The position numbers were made by a program, and so were the translations under genes. Shown here one piece after another: positions 1 through 10,283 of a stretch of 64,000 nucleotides of DNA (position 1 is its first letter; each line of letters opens with the position of its first letter). The stretch is from Rhynchopus sp. YZ270_cl-10 (Eukaryota > Euglenozoa > Diplonemea > Diplonemida > Diplonemidae): assembly GCA_964035575.1 (NCBI GenBank), contig OZ037903.1:397001-461000 (forward strand), given 5' to 3'. Under the pieces are notes generated by a model, which had not been told where the DNA came from, did not search any database, and worked only from the letters and a program-made list of their open reading frames with translations.

Positions 1-1124
1 GCGCTGTGGCGGGGGTTCATATACCAGCACCCACAGACTTCATATCCTGCAAGATCTTCCCCTTCGGTGTCAAATACGGGGGTGGTGTCGTTCAGCCAAT
101 GAAGCATTGAGGCAAAGAACTGCTGCGCCGTTGTACGCCGTAAGGGAACGTTGCTGAACTCATCTGAGAGCACCACCGTCACCAGAGAGTATGCTGCGTA
201 CTTCGCAAACCCATGGTGCAACTCCCACCCACGCAATACAGCCTGCAACAACCCCTTCACCAACGTCTCACACGCCGCCATTTTTGACACAAGATGCGGG
301 GCCTGCCACATCGCCACACTACATATATACACACTCTTATCATACGATGTCCATATCACCCTCGGAAACAAAGAGAGCAACGACAAATCAACGTGCATCG
401 CAACCGACAACGCGTCCAACTGTGCAGAAACTGCTTCCAAATTATCAGCCAAATACGGTTCAAACTCTGCATTGGTATCGTTCAATGCATTTAACGTCTC
501 TGTCACCCCAGGTGGTGCAAACAAAATAGGGAGTGCATGAGAAAATAATTTAACCTGCGTGCTTTCACGATGCAGCGCCTCACGATGTGGGTCATCCGCG
601 ACTGATACTCTTAACCCTTTAAAAAAGGAGTAAAATGCGTCATAAGAATGCCCCAAGGCTGACTGCGCACGCCCCAACATCAAATACCCCAACCCCGCAG
701 TCGGTGCAAGCAGAATACACGAATCTGCGTCCCAGCAGGCTTCACGATGTTTCTTCATTGACATATACACTGCCGCCCTGTCTCCCATCGTTTCATGATC
801 TTTATAATCCGCCAGAAAGGCGCGAGAGTATGCCACCAATGCCCCCTCCACATCCCCCTTCGTGACACATTCCTTCGCAACAGCCTTGTATTTGCGAGAC
901 ACCGCTTTATTCTCAGAGGAGACGTCAGCAGGGACAACATGCACACTCGGATCGCTCTCCTCGGAATCGCTAAAAGTCATACGTAACGTAACACTCATGT
1001 AAAAGAGCAACGCTAATGTACGACGGCCGATATAGCCAAACCCACCACTGCACCAAGTGACAATAGTGCAGGCAGCAGCGATACTAACCCAAGACCCGTC
1101 AAAGGATGCAATATAGCTCGACAT
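1..1124 (-). CDS. Membrane-anchored TPR protein, C-terminal part beyond left edge
   Basis: An uninterrupted reading frame runs on the minus strand from an ATG at 1124-1122 to the window edge (374 codons plus 2 bases); no stop occurs, so the protein continues outside. The N-terminus has two hydrophobic stretches, about residues 10-25 and 35-47, suggesting a membrane anchor. Residues about 75-175 look like two or three tetratricopeptide repeats: paired helices with the small/large pattern seen in motifs such as GDVEGALVAYSRAF and HREACWDADSCILL. The remainder (about 180-374) is helical without a motif I know. TPR domains bind protein partners, so a scaffold or co-chaperone role at a membrane is possible, but this is inference. 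I found no intron in the visible part. Confidence 0.75.
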   Translation of the reverse strand, partial: MSSYIASFDGSWVSIAAACTIVTWCSGGFGYIGRRTLALLFYMSVTLRMTFSDSEESDPSVHVVPADVSSENKAVSRKYKAVAKECVTKGDVEGALVAYSRAFLADYKDHETMGDRAAVYMSMKKHREACWDADSCILLAPTAGLGYLMLGRAQSALGHSYDAFYSFFKGLRVSVADDPHREALHRESTQVKLFSHALPILFAPPGVTETLNALNDTNAEFEPYLADNLEAVSAQLDALSVAMHVDLSLLSLFPRVIWTSYDKSVYICSVAMWQAPHLVSKMAACETLVKGLLQAVLRGWELHHGFAKYAAYSLVTVVLSDEFSNVPLRRTTAQQFFASMLHWLNDTTPVFDTEGEDLAGYEVCGCWYMNPRHS

Positions 1125-1739
1125 AAATAAAAAAAGAAAACAATAAAAAGGGGGGAGGAGAGAGAGAAAAGGAGGAAAATAGATTGATCAAATAGACATG
1201 GTTGAAGTGGGGGGGGGGGGGGGGGTTTGTGTGATTTTTTTTGTCCAATTCTGTAAAAAGGAGGAAATTGAGGGGTGGAGAAGAGTAGGGGTAGGGAGGG
1301 GATAAAATAGGACTGTTTTGCTTTTTTTTGGGGGGGGACATTTTCATAATCGATTTTTTCTTCTTTTTTTTTGCGTGATAAATCACCTAAGTGCTCAATG
1401 TCCCCAAAAAGGGCGCTTTTTTTATTGTGACGGCAATCACTTTACATTTATGGGTATAAAGATCTGTGCGCAATGGTCGATGTCGACCTTTTTTCATTTT
1501 TTTTTTTCTTTTTTTTGATAATCCGGTTTAGTGTAGCTGCCATACATAGACAGGTTTCACATCTAACGTGCAAATGCAGCTTTCTTTGAAAACTTCTGTT
1601 GTATTAGTGTAGACTCCCGAGGATGAGTTCCACTGCACTATATAATTTTTCCTTTTTTTGTTTCAACAGTATCTACACCGAAGTGGTTCTATACTTGAAT
1701 GTCGCCCCCCAAAAAAGGGGGTTTTGTTGTTGTTGTGTT
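1125..1739. other. AT-rich gene-free stretch with homopolymer runs and one H4 repeat
   Basis: No gene is visible. The stretch has long A, T and G runs (for example the G run near 1210-1226) and one copy of the dispersed H4 repeat at about 1589-1640. Confidence 0.6.
1589..1640 (+). repeat. Dispersed repeat family H4
   Basis: Core TTGTATTAGTGTAGACTCCC followed by GAGGATGAGTTCCACT. Close copies lie at about 37446-37495, 37769-37819 and 60607-60658. Looser relatives sharing only the TAGTGTAG core occur at about 1908-1975, 29028-29060, 29981-30045 and 43985-44005. The core and the later CCACT half are partly inverted. No coding potential. Family name is mine. Confidence 0.7.
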
Positions 1740-1818
1740 CAGGGAAATAGCTTGGTTTTTCTACAAAATCGGGAATTATGCGAACTCACATAATCCGCCT
1801 TTTGTAGCTATTCCCCTG
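1740..1818. mobile_element. 79-bp hAT-like MITE, 8-bp target duplication
   Basis: Inverted ends CAGGGAAATAGCTTGG at left and GTAGCTATTCCCCTG at right bound a 79-bp non-coding unit. It is flanked by the exact 8-bp direct repeat GTTGTGTT (1732-1739 and 1819-1826). CAG-type ends with 8-bp duplications are the mark of hAT transposons. Its ends match the larger element at 2456-2995, so it is probably a deleted relative. Confidence 0.85.
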
Positions 1819-2074
1819 GTTGTGTTGTACCAGGGTCTAGACCTTTGGAACAGCGGAGCTAAAATAATCACACTGGAAAAACTATTTTTTCTGTCTTTCT
1901 TTCTTCTGATAAATTGTTTGGAGTAGTGTAGTTGCCTCGGTTTGTGTTGCCCACAAAGTTGCGCAAATCTCCACTTTCCCAACTCTTTATTCAGGCCATA
2001 TCCTCTGAATTCTGGATCCACTTTTTTGGAATTTTCCAAAAAAAAAAATTTCCTGATTAGGATCATCCTCCCGA

Positions 2075-2132
2075 GTTGAGACGGACTTAAAGCGGACTTT
2101 TAACTGAGTCCGCCATAGTCCGTCTCAACTCA
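2075..2132. repeat. Fold-back palindrome
   Basis: GAGTTGAGACGGACT and its inverted copy AGTCCGTCTCAACTC enclose a second inverted pair (GCGGACT/AGTCCGC). The unit would fold into one long hairpin. No target duplication is clear. It may be a tiny MITE. Confidence 0.6.
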
Positions 2133-2455
2133 GGCGGTGCTACGAAGTATGAGGATGTAGCCTGTTTATTATTCTGTGCTGTCATTTTTGTGTGGCAACT
2201 TGCCAGCAAGAAGGAAAAAAAAAAAACAGAAACAACTGGATGTCATTGAGAAGGCCGCTCGGATGCGACCTTTTGCTAATATAAGCAGGGTTTTTTGGAT
2301 ATAGGGCGGCGCTACACAAAGCAGAGAGAAGAGAGAAAGCTAGGACGTTGCAAGAATTGTGGCCAATACTAGGGCTTTCAAACGTAGCATCGACATCCTC
2401 TACACTACCATGCTCAGCCACCTACGTTGGTTTTATTTTATTTTGTAGTTTCGAC

Positions 2456-2995
2456 CAGGGAAATAGCTTGGTTTTCCTCCAAAATCAGGAATTATGCGAA
2501 AGCGAAAATTTTTTTTGCCCGGTCGAAAGCGGTCGTTGCGCGCTTCGCGCAAGCCTCCCTGAGTGGAGAGGCGAAAGGTCAAATTGCGAGATAACAAAAA
2601 AACAACGGAATGTAATCCCTTATTACGGAGCTTGGTCTTGCACCTTACGTTCCACTTTTCGTATGGGAAAAAAGAAATGGCGCCGCAGGCGAAAAAAAAA
2701 TAGGGTACGGTGTAAAAATGCTGGTTTACAACCACACAGTCACTCAACAAACCCTTTTTTGCGGAGCAAAAAAGGAAAATGGCGCCGCAGGCGAAAAAAA
2801 ATAAGGGTATGGTACCTCTGCAAACGCAGCGAGCGAAAATTTTAAGATTCCATCATTCCAGTCATTTGGGAGATCTGGGGGTCGGGCGAGGGGCCCCCAA
2901 AAGTGCCCAAAAATCCCTCTTTTTTTTTTTTTTTTTCCCCAAAAATCCAGAATTATGCGATGTCGCATAATTCGGTATATGGAGCTATTTCCCTG
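2456..2995. mobile_element. 540-bp hAT-like MITE, 8-bp target duplication
   Basis: Ends CAGGGAAATAGCTTGGTTTT and, inverted at the right, GGAGCTATTTCCCTG. The exact 8-bp duplication GTTTCGAC lies at 2448-2455 and 2996-3003. The interior is non-coding. It holds the GCGCGCTTCGCGC hairpin module near 2535 and two copies of a GGCGCCGCAGGCGAAAA module (about 2678 and 2778). The same modules recur in the elements at 13080, 25938, 29481 and 56693. The insertion lies in a TCGACAATCACC-type dispersed repeat. Confidence 0.88.
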
Positions 2996-3288
2996 GTTTC
3001 GACAATCACCCTGTCCGAGGACAGCTTCTTTTTGAAAAATTAAAAAATTGACAACGTGTCAGACACCTAATGTGAACTCCGCGCTTTGGAAAGAAACCCT
3101 TGCAAATATAAAACATCTGCACATCTCTCAAGGGTTTTACGAGAAAAAAAAAATGGACCTGATAACGTGCAGACATTTCTTGGATGAAGGCGCGTGTGGA
3201 ATGGGAAGAAGAGAAAAAAAAAAGTGAATATTTTTAGTGACACCTCAATGAGGCTTTGGATGGAGACACAAAAGAGTACAAAGAGCTG

Positions 3289-3332
3289 AGAGTGCAAACG
3301 CCTCACCGTACAACTGACGGATGCAGGCACCT
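3289..3332 (+). repeat. Dispersed repeat family H2
   Basis: About 40 bp built as AGTGCAAACGCCTC, a short variable loop, then GACGGATGCAGGCACCT, so the outer GTGC and GCAC ends can pair. Other copies: 44312-44352, 49027-49051 (half), 49110-49158, 50010-50054, 50231-50273, 55820-55858, 56050-56100 and 56612-56653. Non-coding. Family name is mine. Confidence 0.72.
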
Positions 3333-3360
3333 GGTTCTCCGCGGGCAATAAAAGTTGAGA

Positions 3361-3394
3361 GGATGAACCTAAGCCTTCTGTGCTTCGTCACCTT
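3361..3394 (+). repeat. Dispersed hairpin repeat family H1
   Basis: The family consensus is close to AGATGAACCTAAGC, an 8-10 base loop, then GCTTAGTCACCT. The arms pair imperfectly through CTAAGC/GCTTAG and GATGA/TCACC. Further copies: 7149-7184, 7422-7460, 25291-25325, 44260-44302, 44414-44452, 49751-49789, 55326-55362, 55515-55551, 55786-55816, 57499-57524, plus those listed separately. Confidence 0.7.
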
Positions 3395-3660
3395 TAAAAA
3401 AAACATGTGCATAGCACAGCCTGGCATGAAACTGCTGGAGAAAGGCACCGTTCTGCCCACATAGACACTGCCCTTTTGTTGGTTTGTTACGGACAGTGAA
3501 GATGAAGAGAGAGAAAAGAGAAGGGAAAAAAAAATGCCTCAGCAGAAATGGTAGTCTCCAACCTAGCAAAGAAGCGATTCTCGCTGTATAAGACTTTCCC
3601 TTTTTTCCATAGCACACACTGAAATCTATTTCTAAACAAAATGGGGAATTGATACACGGC

Positions 3661-3862
3661 GGGGCTGTGTCACACCTGTGACACAGCTGAGGGTGTGTAA
3701 CTTTCAATGATATGCGACATTTTGTGACAGTGTCACCGTGACACTGTCACAAGCTGTGTGACACTGTCACAAATCGTGTGACACTGTCACGGTGACACTG
3801 TCACAAGTCGTGTGACACTGTCTCCGTGACAGTGTCACAGTGGTGTGACACAGTCACAGTGG
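3661..3862. repeat. Left subterminal GTGACACTGTCAC palindrome cluster
   Basis: At least five copies of GTGACACTGTCAC or close variants lie in alternating phase. The right end of the same element has a matching cluster at 7024-7126. Such subterminal palindromes often bind the recombinase; that role is inference. Confidence 0.8.
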
Positions 3863-5825
3863 CTATTGCCTCCCAGGGAAAGGGACTCTCAAAAAAATTT
3901 TTTTGCCCAAAACAGGGCTAATTTCGACGATTTGAGGCCATTAAACGCAAAAACTGGCACTTTTGAGCATCTGTGGGGGTCTAAAACGCGGTTTGCGCAC
4001 CCGATTTTTCGTGGTTTTTGCCGTAGACAATTTTTTTCTTCAAAAAGTCAATCTGAGGTTTTCTTTGGATTTTTTGGGCCATTTTATGACCTACCACGCC
4101 CGATCTCGGGCGGCGGAAAAAAAAATTTTTTTTTTGGTCAAAAATCGCCCTTGTCTAACCACTGTTTAGGTAGGTTCTGGGGGCTGGTGCTGATATACAT
4201 GCATGTCCATTCCACAGGTTGTGGGGGTCCCAGATGTTGTCCGGGGGGTAAAGGGTCATATGATGTATATAATTGCACAGTTTATACAGTGCAAACTGTT
4301 GTTTCATTAGATGCGATGCAATGACAGAGTATTGTTGCCTTATTTCCTTTCAGTCCTCAGTTGTACAGTTCACTAATATTCCAGCATATATTGATGATAC
4401 TGCCTGGTTTGGTTGTGTGACCATAATGTTTGCAATGTATAGCTAGCTTTCGTAAAACACGGCAGCATGCCCAGGCGAGCCGGACAGTCGCACAAGTACT
4501 CGTTGGCTGCGACGCGTCGGAGGCGGCTTGTGGTCTGCAGGAGGGCCTCCCAAGACCTGCTGACCGGGCGACATGTATGTCGCACCCGTGAGCACCTTCG
4601 CTGCCTTCCGGTGGAGCACGAGGGTGTCATGTGGGTCGCAGGGAGTCGGCTGCCGTCAGGTAGGCAGCTCGTCCTGAGCTGAGTGGAGGTTGTTCACTGA
4701 AGAGTCTGGCTCATCAGTTGGTGCATGTCACTACACCCGTTTTCCATCACCTTCGACACATTGCTGGCGAGGGAGATCGGGCTGTACGACGCGGGTCATG
4801 TCGTGTCTTTCCCTTTTTGTGTAGTGGGATCACCGTTACTGTCGTCGACGACTCGGGAGAACTGCCGTCGTCCAGGAGAGGTTGCGCATATGCAGGAGTG
4901 CTCGCGGTGCTCCATCACCGAGGTGTTGAAGCCATTCGTTGTGGACCCCGTCTGGGCCAGTGGACCCGACCTCACATCTCCTAACCTAGCGGCCGTGTTC
5001 CAGCAGAAACAAATCAACAAATCAATATTTTTCTTGTGCTGCTTTGTTGACCATCCCGAACCAGAGGGAGTAGGTCTCGTTCAGGTTTGTGCGCTTCGTC
5101 GTTTTTGCAGTGCTCTCCTCCGAGAATTCAATCGGAACGCGGTCGGAGGCCCTTCGACAGTGTAATCCATCCCTGGTATCCAACATTTCAGAAGTCATCA
5201 CAATGTCGGGCCCCATAGCGTCTTGCAGTGCAGCTCTCTGGGCAGTTCTCAAACGTTGCAATCGTCACATTGTGTGTCATTTTTGTGCAGGCCTGCCGCA
5301 CTTGGCCTGTCCCCATGGCAGAATCTCGCACCTTCCACTACGTCAAGTCTCTCTGTCATGCAGCTCTCTGGAGAAGTGAAGTTGTGTTTGGATGTGCGTG
5401 TGGTGTGGACGTCGGTCGCGGTGCCGCCTCCCGATGCCATCGCCCCCTTCGCACCCTCCGCACGCTTTTGAGTACGCATGCATTTGTATAGCATATGTAC
5501 GTGCGACAAGAACACCTCCCTGTACGAGATGATCTTCGTGATACGAAGTCTGCCGTGTCGAGACTGGACAAAGCCACCAGGTCGAGGCGATTCTCGGATA
5601 TCTTTGCGATGACGTCCTCGTTAGGCTTATGTCGTTTCTGCATGGTGGGCGAGAATATGCACGGTCCTTCCTCTGCACTGCCACTGAAGCGTCGTATACG
5701 GCTAAAATACCCGGCCTGGGTTCGCAATGTAGAACACAAGTCGCCTACAGCAGGTGGAGGAATGTTGATGTTCTTTTCAGGGTCATAAACTGTCGGGGCG
5801 ACGAAAGAAGGTTTCGGTCCCCACG

Positions 5826-6310
5826 GGAAGCATGGTCCACTCAGCACTCCGGTACCACCTCCCATAACGACTGCGTTCTCGTTGCGTGTACGGTTTTGAA
5901 ATCCGCTGCCGCAAAATAACGCACTACCGACTCCACTGTGGAGTGTCGGGTCAGGAGAATGATCTCTTCCAGTGGTTGCGCTGCTCCTCTGCGGAGGGAG
6001 CGGGACGTTATGATCCTGCTCCGGTAGTAGGGACCGTCCCGTGTATCTGCCTAACTGGAGGGTCGGCTTTCGTTTGGCACCAGTGCAGTAGTTTCTGATT
6101 CTTCCGTCACCTCTGCTGTTTTCAGGCGCACAACATCTGAAGCCCGCGCTGCGACCACCCAGCACATCCAGATGCCAGAGTGGCTAGCTTCGTCGTGCAG
6201 CACCTGCATCATGCGAAACACCTCGTCCTGCGTCGCTGGCACCGCTCTTCGATGCGAGTGCAGAGCTCCTTCTCGAAGGGCCCTCCGGAAACAAGCGTTA
6301 AGTCTCCTTT
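5826..6310 (-). pseudogene. Tyrosine recombinase remnant
   Basis: Minus-strand reading shows the usual tyrosine recombinase landmarks in order. AARASDVVRL carries the first catalytic Arg. SLRRG has the second Arg; the His usually three residues before it appears as Arg. TRHS carries the later His, and VRYFA the candidate nucleophile Tyr. Spacing fits the catalytic domain of the YR family, which cuts and rejoins DNA through a phosphotyrosine. The frame is not open throughout and no intact N-terminal domain is seen, so I call it decayed. It lies inside the inverted-repeat element and is presumably its own recombinase. Downstream on the same strand (to about 5356) another frame stays open but matches nothing I know. 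Confidence 0.7.
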
Positions 6311-6752
6311 ACCGTCACGAACAACAACAACAAAAGAGTGGGAATAAGGCAACATGTTTAAGCAAAACAAAATTTTAGACAGCTGACTATTGCAAGCTGT
6401 TATGTTGGGTCAAATGTCGGAATAGGCAAACCCGCAACCCGGCGTTTCTTTCTTCTTCTCTTTCTCTTCGAAGCAACGCAACCCAACCGATCGAGCGGAT
6501 CAGAACGCAACGATGTGAACGTTGCGAACCGAGCCAACCCAACGCCACCGGTCTGAACGCAACGGCCCGAACCGAACGCACGGAACCAACGCAACGCAAC
6601 GAATGCAACCGATCTGTACGCAGCAAACCGAACGCAACGAGTGGTTACAAAACGCAACCCACCTTCGGTGGGCTCAGACTCGTGCCAGTGGTGCGGGAAA
6701 ACCCGCCCTGTGTGTGGGCCGATATTGACAAGTCTTTGACACAAAGGGGTCC

Positions 6753-6993
6753 ATACCCAGTACCCAGTACCCAGTACCCAGTACCCAGTACCCAGTACCC
6801 AGTACCCAGTACCCAGTACCCAGTACCCAGTACCCAGTACCCAGTACCCAGTACCCAGTACCCAGTACCCAGTACCCAGTACCCAGTACCCAGTACCCAG
6901 TACCCAGTACCCAGTACCCAGTACCCAGTACCCAGTACCCAGTACCCAGTACCCAGTACCCAGTACCCAGTACCCAGTACCCAGTACCCAGTG
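6753..6993. repeat. (CCCAGTA)n minisatellite
   Basis: A nearly perfect 7-bp tandem repeat of about 34 units, ending in CCCAGTG variants. Seven bases is not a multiple of three, yet all three frames stay open on both strands, giving meaningless repetitive ORFs. Confidence 0.95.
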
Positions 6994-7023
6994 CCCAGTG
7001 CCCAGTGGGTATTCCTTAAGGTT

Positions 7024-7126
7024 GTGACAGTGTCACACAGGTATGTGACACTGTCACAAGTCGTGTGACACTGTCTCCGTGACAGTGTCACACATTTTGT
7101 GACACTGTCTCCGTGACAGTGTCACA
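7024..7126. repeat. Right subterminal GTGACACTGTCAC palindrome cluster
   Basis: Mirror of the cluster at 3661-3862: copies of GTGACACTGTCAC and GTGACAGTGTCAC lie just inside the right inverted end. Confidence 0.8.
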
Positions 7127-7473
7127 TGTGACACAGCCCCGCCGTGTAGACGAACCTAAGCACCCATTGTTGCTGAGTCACCTTGATCAAACCCGGAAAA
7201 AAATAAAGGAAAAAAAAACAAAAATAAAACAGCGCCTTGTCAGACAAAACTACCCCCTTACTCCTCTTCCCCTATTATTTAAACCATCTTTGTAACATTG
7301 TCTGATCAAGGCCCTCCCCTCCCCTCCTCCCCCTTCTTTCTCTCCCCCCTTTTAATTGATTTCTTTTTCAAAAATACTTCTAAAAAAAATAGAAGGTATC
7401 GGTTACAGTAAGAGCAAAAATTTTATAAGATGAACCTAAGCCTCTAGATGCTCACCTTAAATAAAAAAACCTC

Positions 7474-7530
7474 GGAGCTTTCGGAAATCGGTCAACAGTC
7501 ACTGTCAATATCGACCCCTCCCAGAGCACC
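7474..7530 (-). repeat. Short copy of dispersed repeat H5
   Basis: Reads on the minus strand as GGTGCTCTGGGAGGGGTCGA through to CGATTTCCGAAAGCTCC. It matches the longer units at 35520-35631 and 58012-58142 but lacks their internal TGACAGGTC repeats. It ends 7 bases below the stop codon of the M28 peptidase, so it is probably in that mRNA's 3' UTR. Confidence 0.7.
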
Positions 7531-7537
7531 GCTAGAC

Positions 7538-10156
7538 CTAAACAATATAGGAAGCCCAGGTGGAGATCCATGAGACTTCCAATGCCCAGTTTGGGAGAGT
7601 TTTAAAGAGTTCTTCTTGGCTTTGTGTCATAGGGGTGTCTAGGTAGTGTCCGTACACTGCAAGCTTGACTTGAGCGTCACCTTCAACTTCTATCCAGAAG
7701 TTCCATACACGTGGCTCTCCAAAGGCGGCGTAGTTGTAGCGTTTCATCTTTGGTCCTTCTGTGGTAAGGTGCTCTGCAAAAGATTGCTTCGAGTTTATTG
7801 CTTCCGGCGCACCATCACCGTGGAAGACCCAATAGCATTTGCAGTCCGCTCTAGGCGGAATCATATTATGCGCAAACGACCATGCCACCACCTTTGCCCC
7901 ATCACCTTCATGGATCACTGCCGTCATATGCGTCGGCCCGGTCACCTCTACCATGATCTTCTGCCTTCCATTTGACCCTCTCGTAAGCACCTCTCTGTTG
8001 GAGGTCAGGCTGATCTTCTGCACATCAGGGTCCTTTGTGGATATCCACCGCCCGCCACCCAGCATGTCTGATACAGGGAACAGCCATGGGAGGTCGCAGT
8101 AAAGATCCCCACCAGACTTGCTGCAAACATTTGATTTGACTGGAGCAGTTCTCAGAACCGGCCAATCATCCATGAGTGCTGCCAAGCCACGGTAGTCCAT
8201 AGGGTTGACCCAAAGACCGCTGTCCTCCTTCTCGATGTTGCCGTTCACATCATGCCATTTGCGGTGAACGTGTTGAACAAACAGTCGTTTCGGCCGTTCC
8301 GTCGTATAAACCGGAAGGACAAACATCGCGCAAATGACACCAAAGATAAAGATCACGGTTGCCGCCTTGAGCATCATGTCGTCCTTCTTTCTTCTAAAGT
8401 GCAGAATCGCGATGCTCGGAAAGGCGAAGGCGAATGCCATGACTGCGCCGCTGATGAGCCCGACGATGAGGTTCGGTGGCACTGCATCGCCGATGCGTCC
8501 TGTTAATGGCAAGAAAAACCCAAGAATGGTAATAAACAACTGCCACCAAAGGAGCAACCCCGGAAGACATGTTGCCGTAAAAATAACTTGACTGTACTCA
8601 AAAACCCACGAATCTGTGAAATGACTCATCGCAAGACGACCGTAAAATGGCAGAAACCAGACCAAAATCATGAACGAAGTGAGCGTATGATCAAGCAGCA
8701 CCAAGGGGACCACCAGCACACAGTAGAACAGCGTGACTGCTGCCACCAAAGCGTCAAAGCAGGTGTGCAGTTTGTCCTCATCGATCTTTTCGTGGTGTTT
8801 GCCGTAGAAAAAGCATTGTGCGGTGACGGCGGGGACTGCGTACAGCACGAAGGCCAGCCAGTTGTGCGAATACCAAGAAATATTAGCTCCGGTTGTAGTC
8901 AGGACCACAGCAACCGTTGCGGGCGCAGCGATGCTTGCACCAAAGGCGGTCAGGACGCATGACTTCAGCAAACGGAACGCATTGCCGGAGAGAAAGTGTG
9001 TCTTCCCGAAGGACGTCCTCCACGCCACGTACGCCACCGACGCCAGCACCGCAATGTTCAACAGCCGTCCGAACCCCTTCGAATAGCACACCACCGCCAA
9101 CCCCAGCACATCAAACGTCGTATCAGCCTCCTCCTCCAGCTCCTTTGGGTCAGAAAGGTAAGGGGAGCTTGCAAGACCGATCACCAATGGCACAATGTTC
9201 TCCCCCAACCGCTGTACGTGATTCGGGTCAACATGGTCCAAATCATCCTGTGGGGTGTGGTAAACATGCCCACCCTGGATCACAGCGAAGTCCATCCCAG
9301 GCATTTTTTTCATAGTTTGATGAAAATCGCGATAGGTCTGAAAATCAGTCTGCGCAGGCAGAACACCACTCTCAAAGATAAGCTGCGCCACACCATGCAC
9401 ATGAGGGTACGGCACGGAGTTCACATAGGTCCGTCCAATCCACGCATTTTTCGGTCCATTCTGCAACACAATCTCCCTCCCTCCTGTTCCAGAGGCCTCT
9501 AGGTTTACCTGCGCCTTCAAATTTTTTGCCCAAGGATGTTGTGAGATGAAACCATGTGCAGCCTGCCAATTCGTTTCCTCGGCGCCATTGAAGTTGAAGA
9601 TGATGGGATGCGTAAAATCAGACCGCACCACTAGCCGCATAATCTCCAACATCGCTGCAATGTTCAAACAATCATCTGACGCACCCACCGTACCTAGAGA
9701 AGAATCATAGTGCGCACTCACCAACAATGCTGCAGTATTCTTATCTACTCCCTTAGGGGTTACCCGCACAATAATGTTCGTTACTCTGTGATACGTATTC
9801 ACAAAGCCTCCTAGGAATGATGTTGCGAAACCCCCGCTGGGCCACTGCAGATCCAGCTCCATGCTGTTCGGGTTGCTGCTTACATTGAGTCGTTCTACCT
9901 CAGAGACGATGTAATGTGGCGTTACAGCTTCATTCGCTCGAGACCCGACAGTGCGGACTCCGGTATCCAAAATCGCTTTTAAATGTTTTAAAGTACGTCC
10001 AGCACTGTACACCTCTAACGACGCATCCTCCGGCAACGCATCAGGCAGCCAATTATGATAATGCAAAACACATCCCAAAACCAAACAATGAAGTAGAATG
10101 ATCCAGTGTTCACTCCCTTCTGCAAGCCTATGACGGCGACGAGGGAAGGCACCCAT
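7538..10156 (-). CDS. ER-type M28 metallopeptidase (ERMP1/Fxna-like)
   Basis: A single-exon protein of 872 aa. A short N-terminal hydrophobic segment (about 18-34) is followed by an M28 aminopeptidase domain with the expected zinc ligands and catalytic residues: AHYDS (His149, Asp151), GASDD (Asp161), GAEET (Glu193/194), NLEASG (Glu220) and YHTPQDD (His300). Residues about 345-630 hold eight or so membrane helices, and a lumenal-type C-terminal domain follows. This order (peptidase, multi-helix membrane region, C-terminal domain) is that of endoplasmic reticulum metallopeptidase 1, a membrane-bound zinc exopeptidase of the ER. All zinc ligands are present, so it should be active. The start ATG directly follows an A run (on the minus strand). 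A truncated H5 repeat sits just past the stop. Confidence 0.92.
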   Translation of the reverse strand: MGAFPRRRHRLAEGSEHWIILLHCLVLGCVLHYHNWLPDALPEDASLEVYSAGRTLKHLKAILDTGVRTVGSRANEAVTPHYIVSEVERLNVSSNPNSMELDLQWPSGGFATSFLGGFVNTYHRVTNIIVRVTPKGVDKNTAALLVSAHYDSSLGTVGASDDCLNIAAMLEIMRLVVRSDFTHPIIFNFNGAEETNWQAAHGFISQHPWAKNLKAQVNLEASGTGGREIVLQNGPKNAWIGRTYVNSVPYPHVHGVAQLIFESGVLPAQTDFQTYRDFHQTMKKMPGMDFAVIQGGHVYHTPQDDLDHVDPNHVQRLGENIVPLVIGLASSPYLSDPKELEEEADTTFDVLGLAVVCYSKGFGRLLNIAVLASVAYVAWRTSFGKTHFLSGNAFRLLKSCVLTAFGASIAAPATVAVVLTTTGANISWYSHNWLAFVLYAVPAVTAQCFFYGKHHEKIDEDKLHTCFDALVAAVTLFYCVLVVPLVLLDHTLTSFMILVWFLPFYGRLAMSHFTDSWVFEYSQVIFTATCLPGLLLWWQLFITILGFFLPLTGRIGDAVPPNLIVGLISGAVMAFAFAFPSIAILHFRRKKDDMMLKAATVIFIFGVICAMFVLPVYTTERPKRLFVQHVHRKWHDVNGNIEKEDSGLWVNPMDYRGLAALMDDWPVLRTAPVKSNVCSKSGGDLYCDLPWLFPVSDMLGGGRWISTKDPDVQKISLTSNREVLTRGSNGRQKIMVEVTGPTHMTAVIHEGDGAKVVAWSFAHNMIPPRADCKCYWVFHGDGAPEAINSKQSFAEHLTTEGPKMKRYNYAAFGEPRVWNFWIEVEGDAQVKLAVYGHYLDTPMTQSQEELFKTLPNWALEVSWISTWASYIV

Positions 10157-10283
10157 TTTTTTTTTTGATAAACTTCACGCAATTTTTGTGTATCAGAAGG
10201 GGGAACCCACCCTTCCCTGTTTTTGTATGATTTTTTTAGTGAAGAATAGCAAGAGGGAGAGAAAAAAAAAGGGAGCAATCTTT

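Larger units (their letters stand above)
3653..7148. mobile_element. 3.5 kb inverted-repeat element with decayed tyrosine recombinase
   Basis: Perfect inverted ends of 22 bp begin TACACGGCGGGGCTGTGTCA at 3653 and end at 7148. Next to each end lies a cluster of the palindrome GTGACACTGTCAC (about 3661-3862 and 7024-7126). The interior is more GC-rich than the flanks. It holds a recombinase-like stretch on the minus strand (about 5826-6310), a degenerate AACGCAACC-type repeat (about 6470-6660) and a (CCCAGTA)n array. No reverse transcriptase or capsid-like protein is visible. The recombinase points to a Crypton-like or other YR-type DNA transposon, but inverted ends are not usual for Cryptons. 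The element looks broken, with a few breaks in its main reading frame. No clear target duplication is seen. Confidence 0.7.

Noticed and set aside
5356-6165. 269-codon minus-strand frame overlapping the recombinase remnant in another frame
   Set aside because: Its first part overlaps the recombinase reading in the wrong frame. The later part might be real but shows no known motif, so I do not list it as a gene.
6645-7091. Repetitive protein with a YWVLGTG unit
   Set aside because: It is a reading of the 7-bp (CCCAGTA)n array, open in every frame.
3661-7148. CRISPR-like regular repeats
   Set aside because: Palindromes are irregularly spaced, lack unique spacers and sit inside a eukaryotic mobile element.
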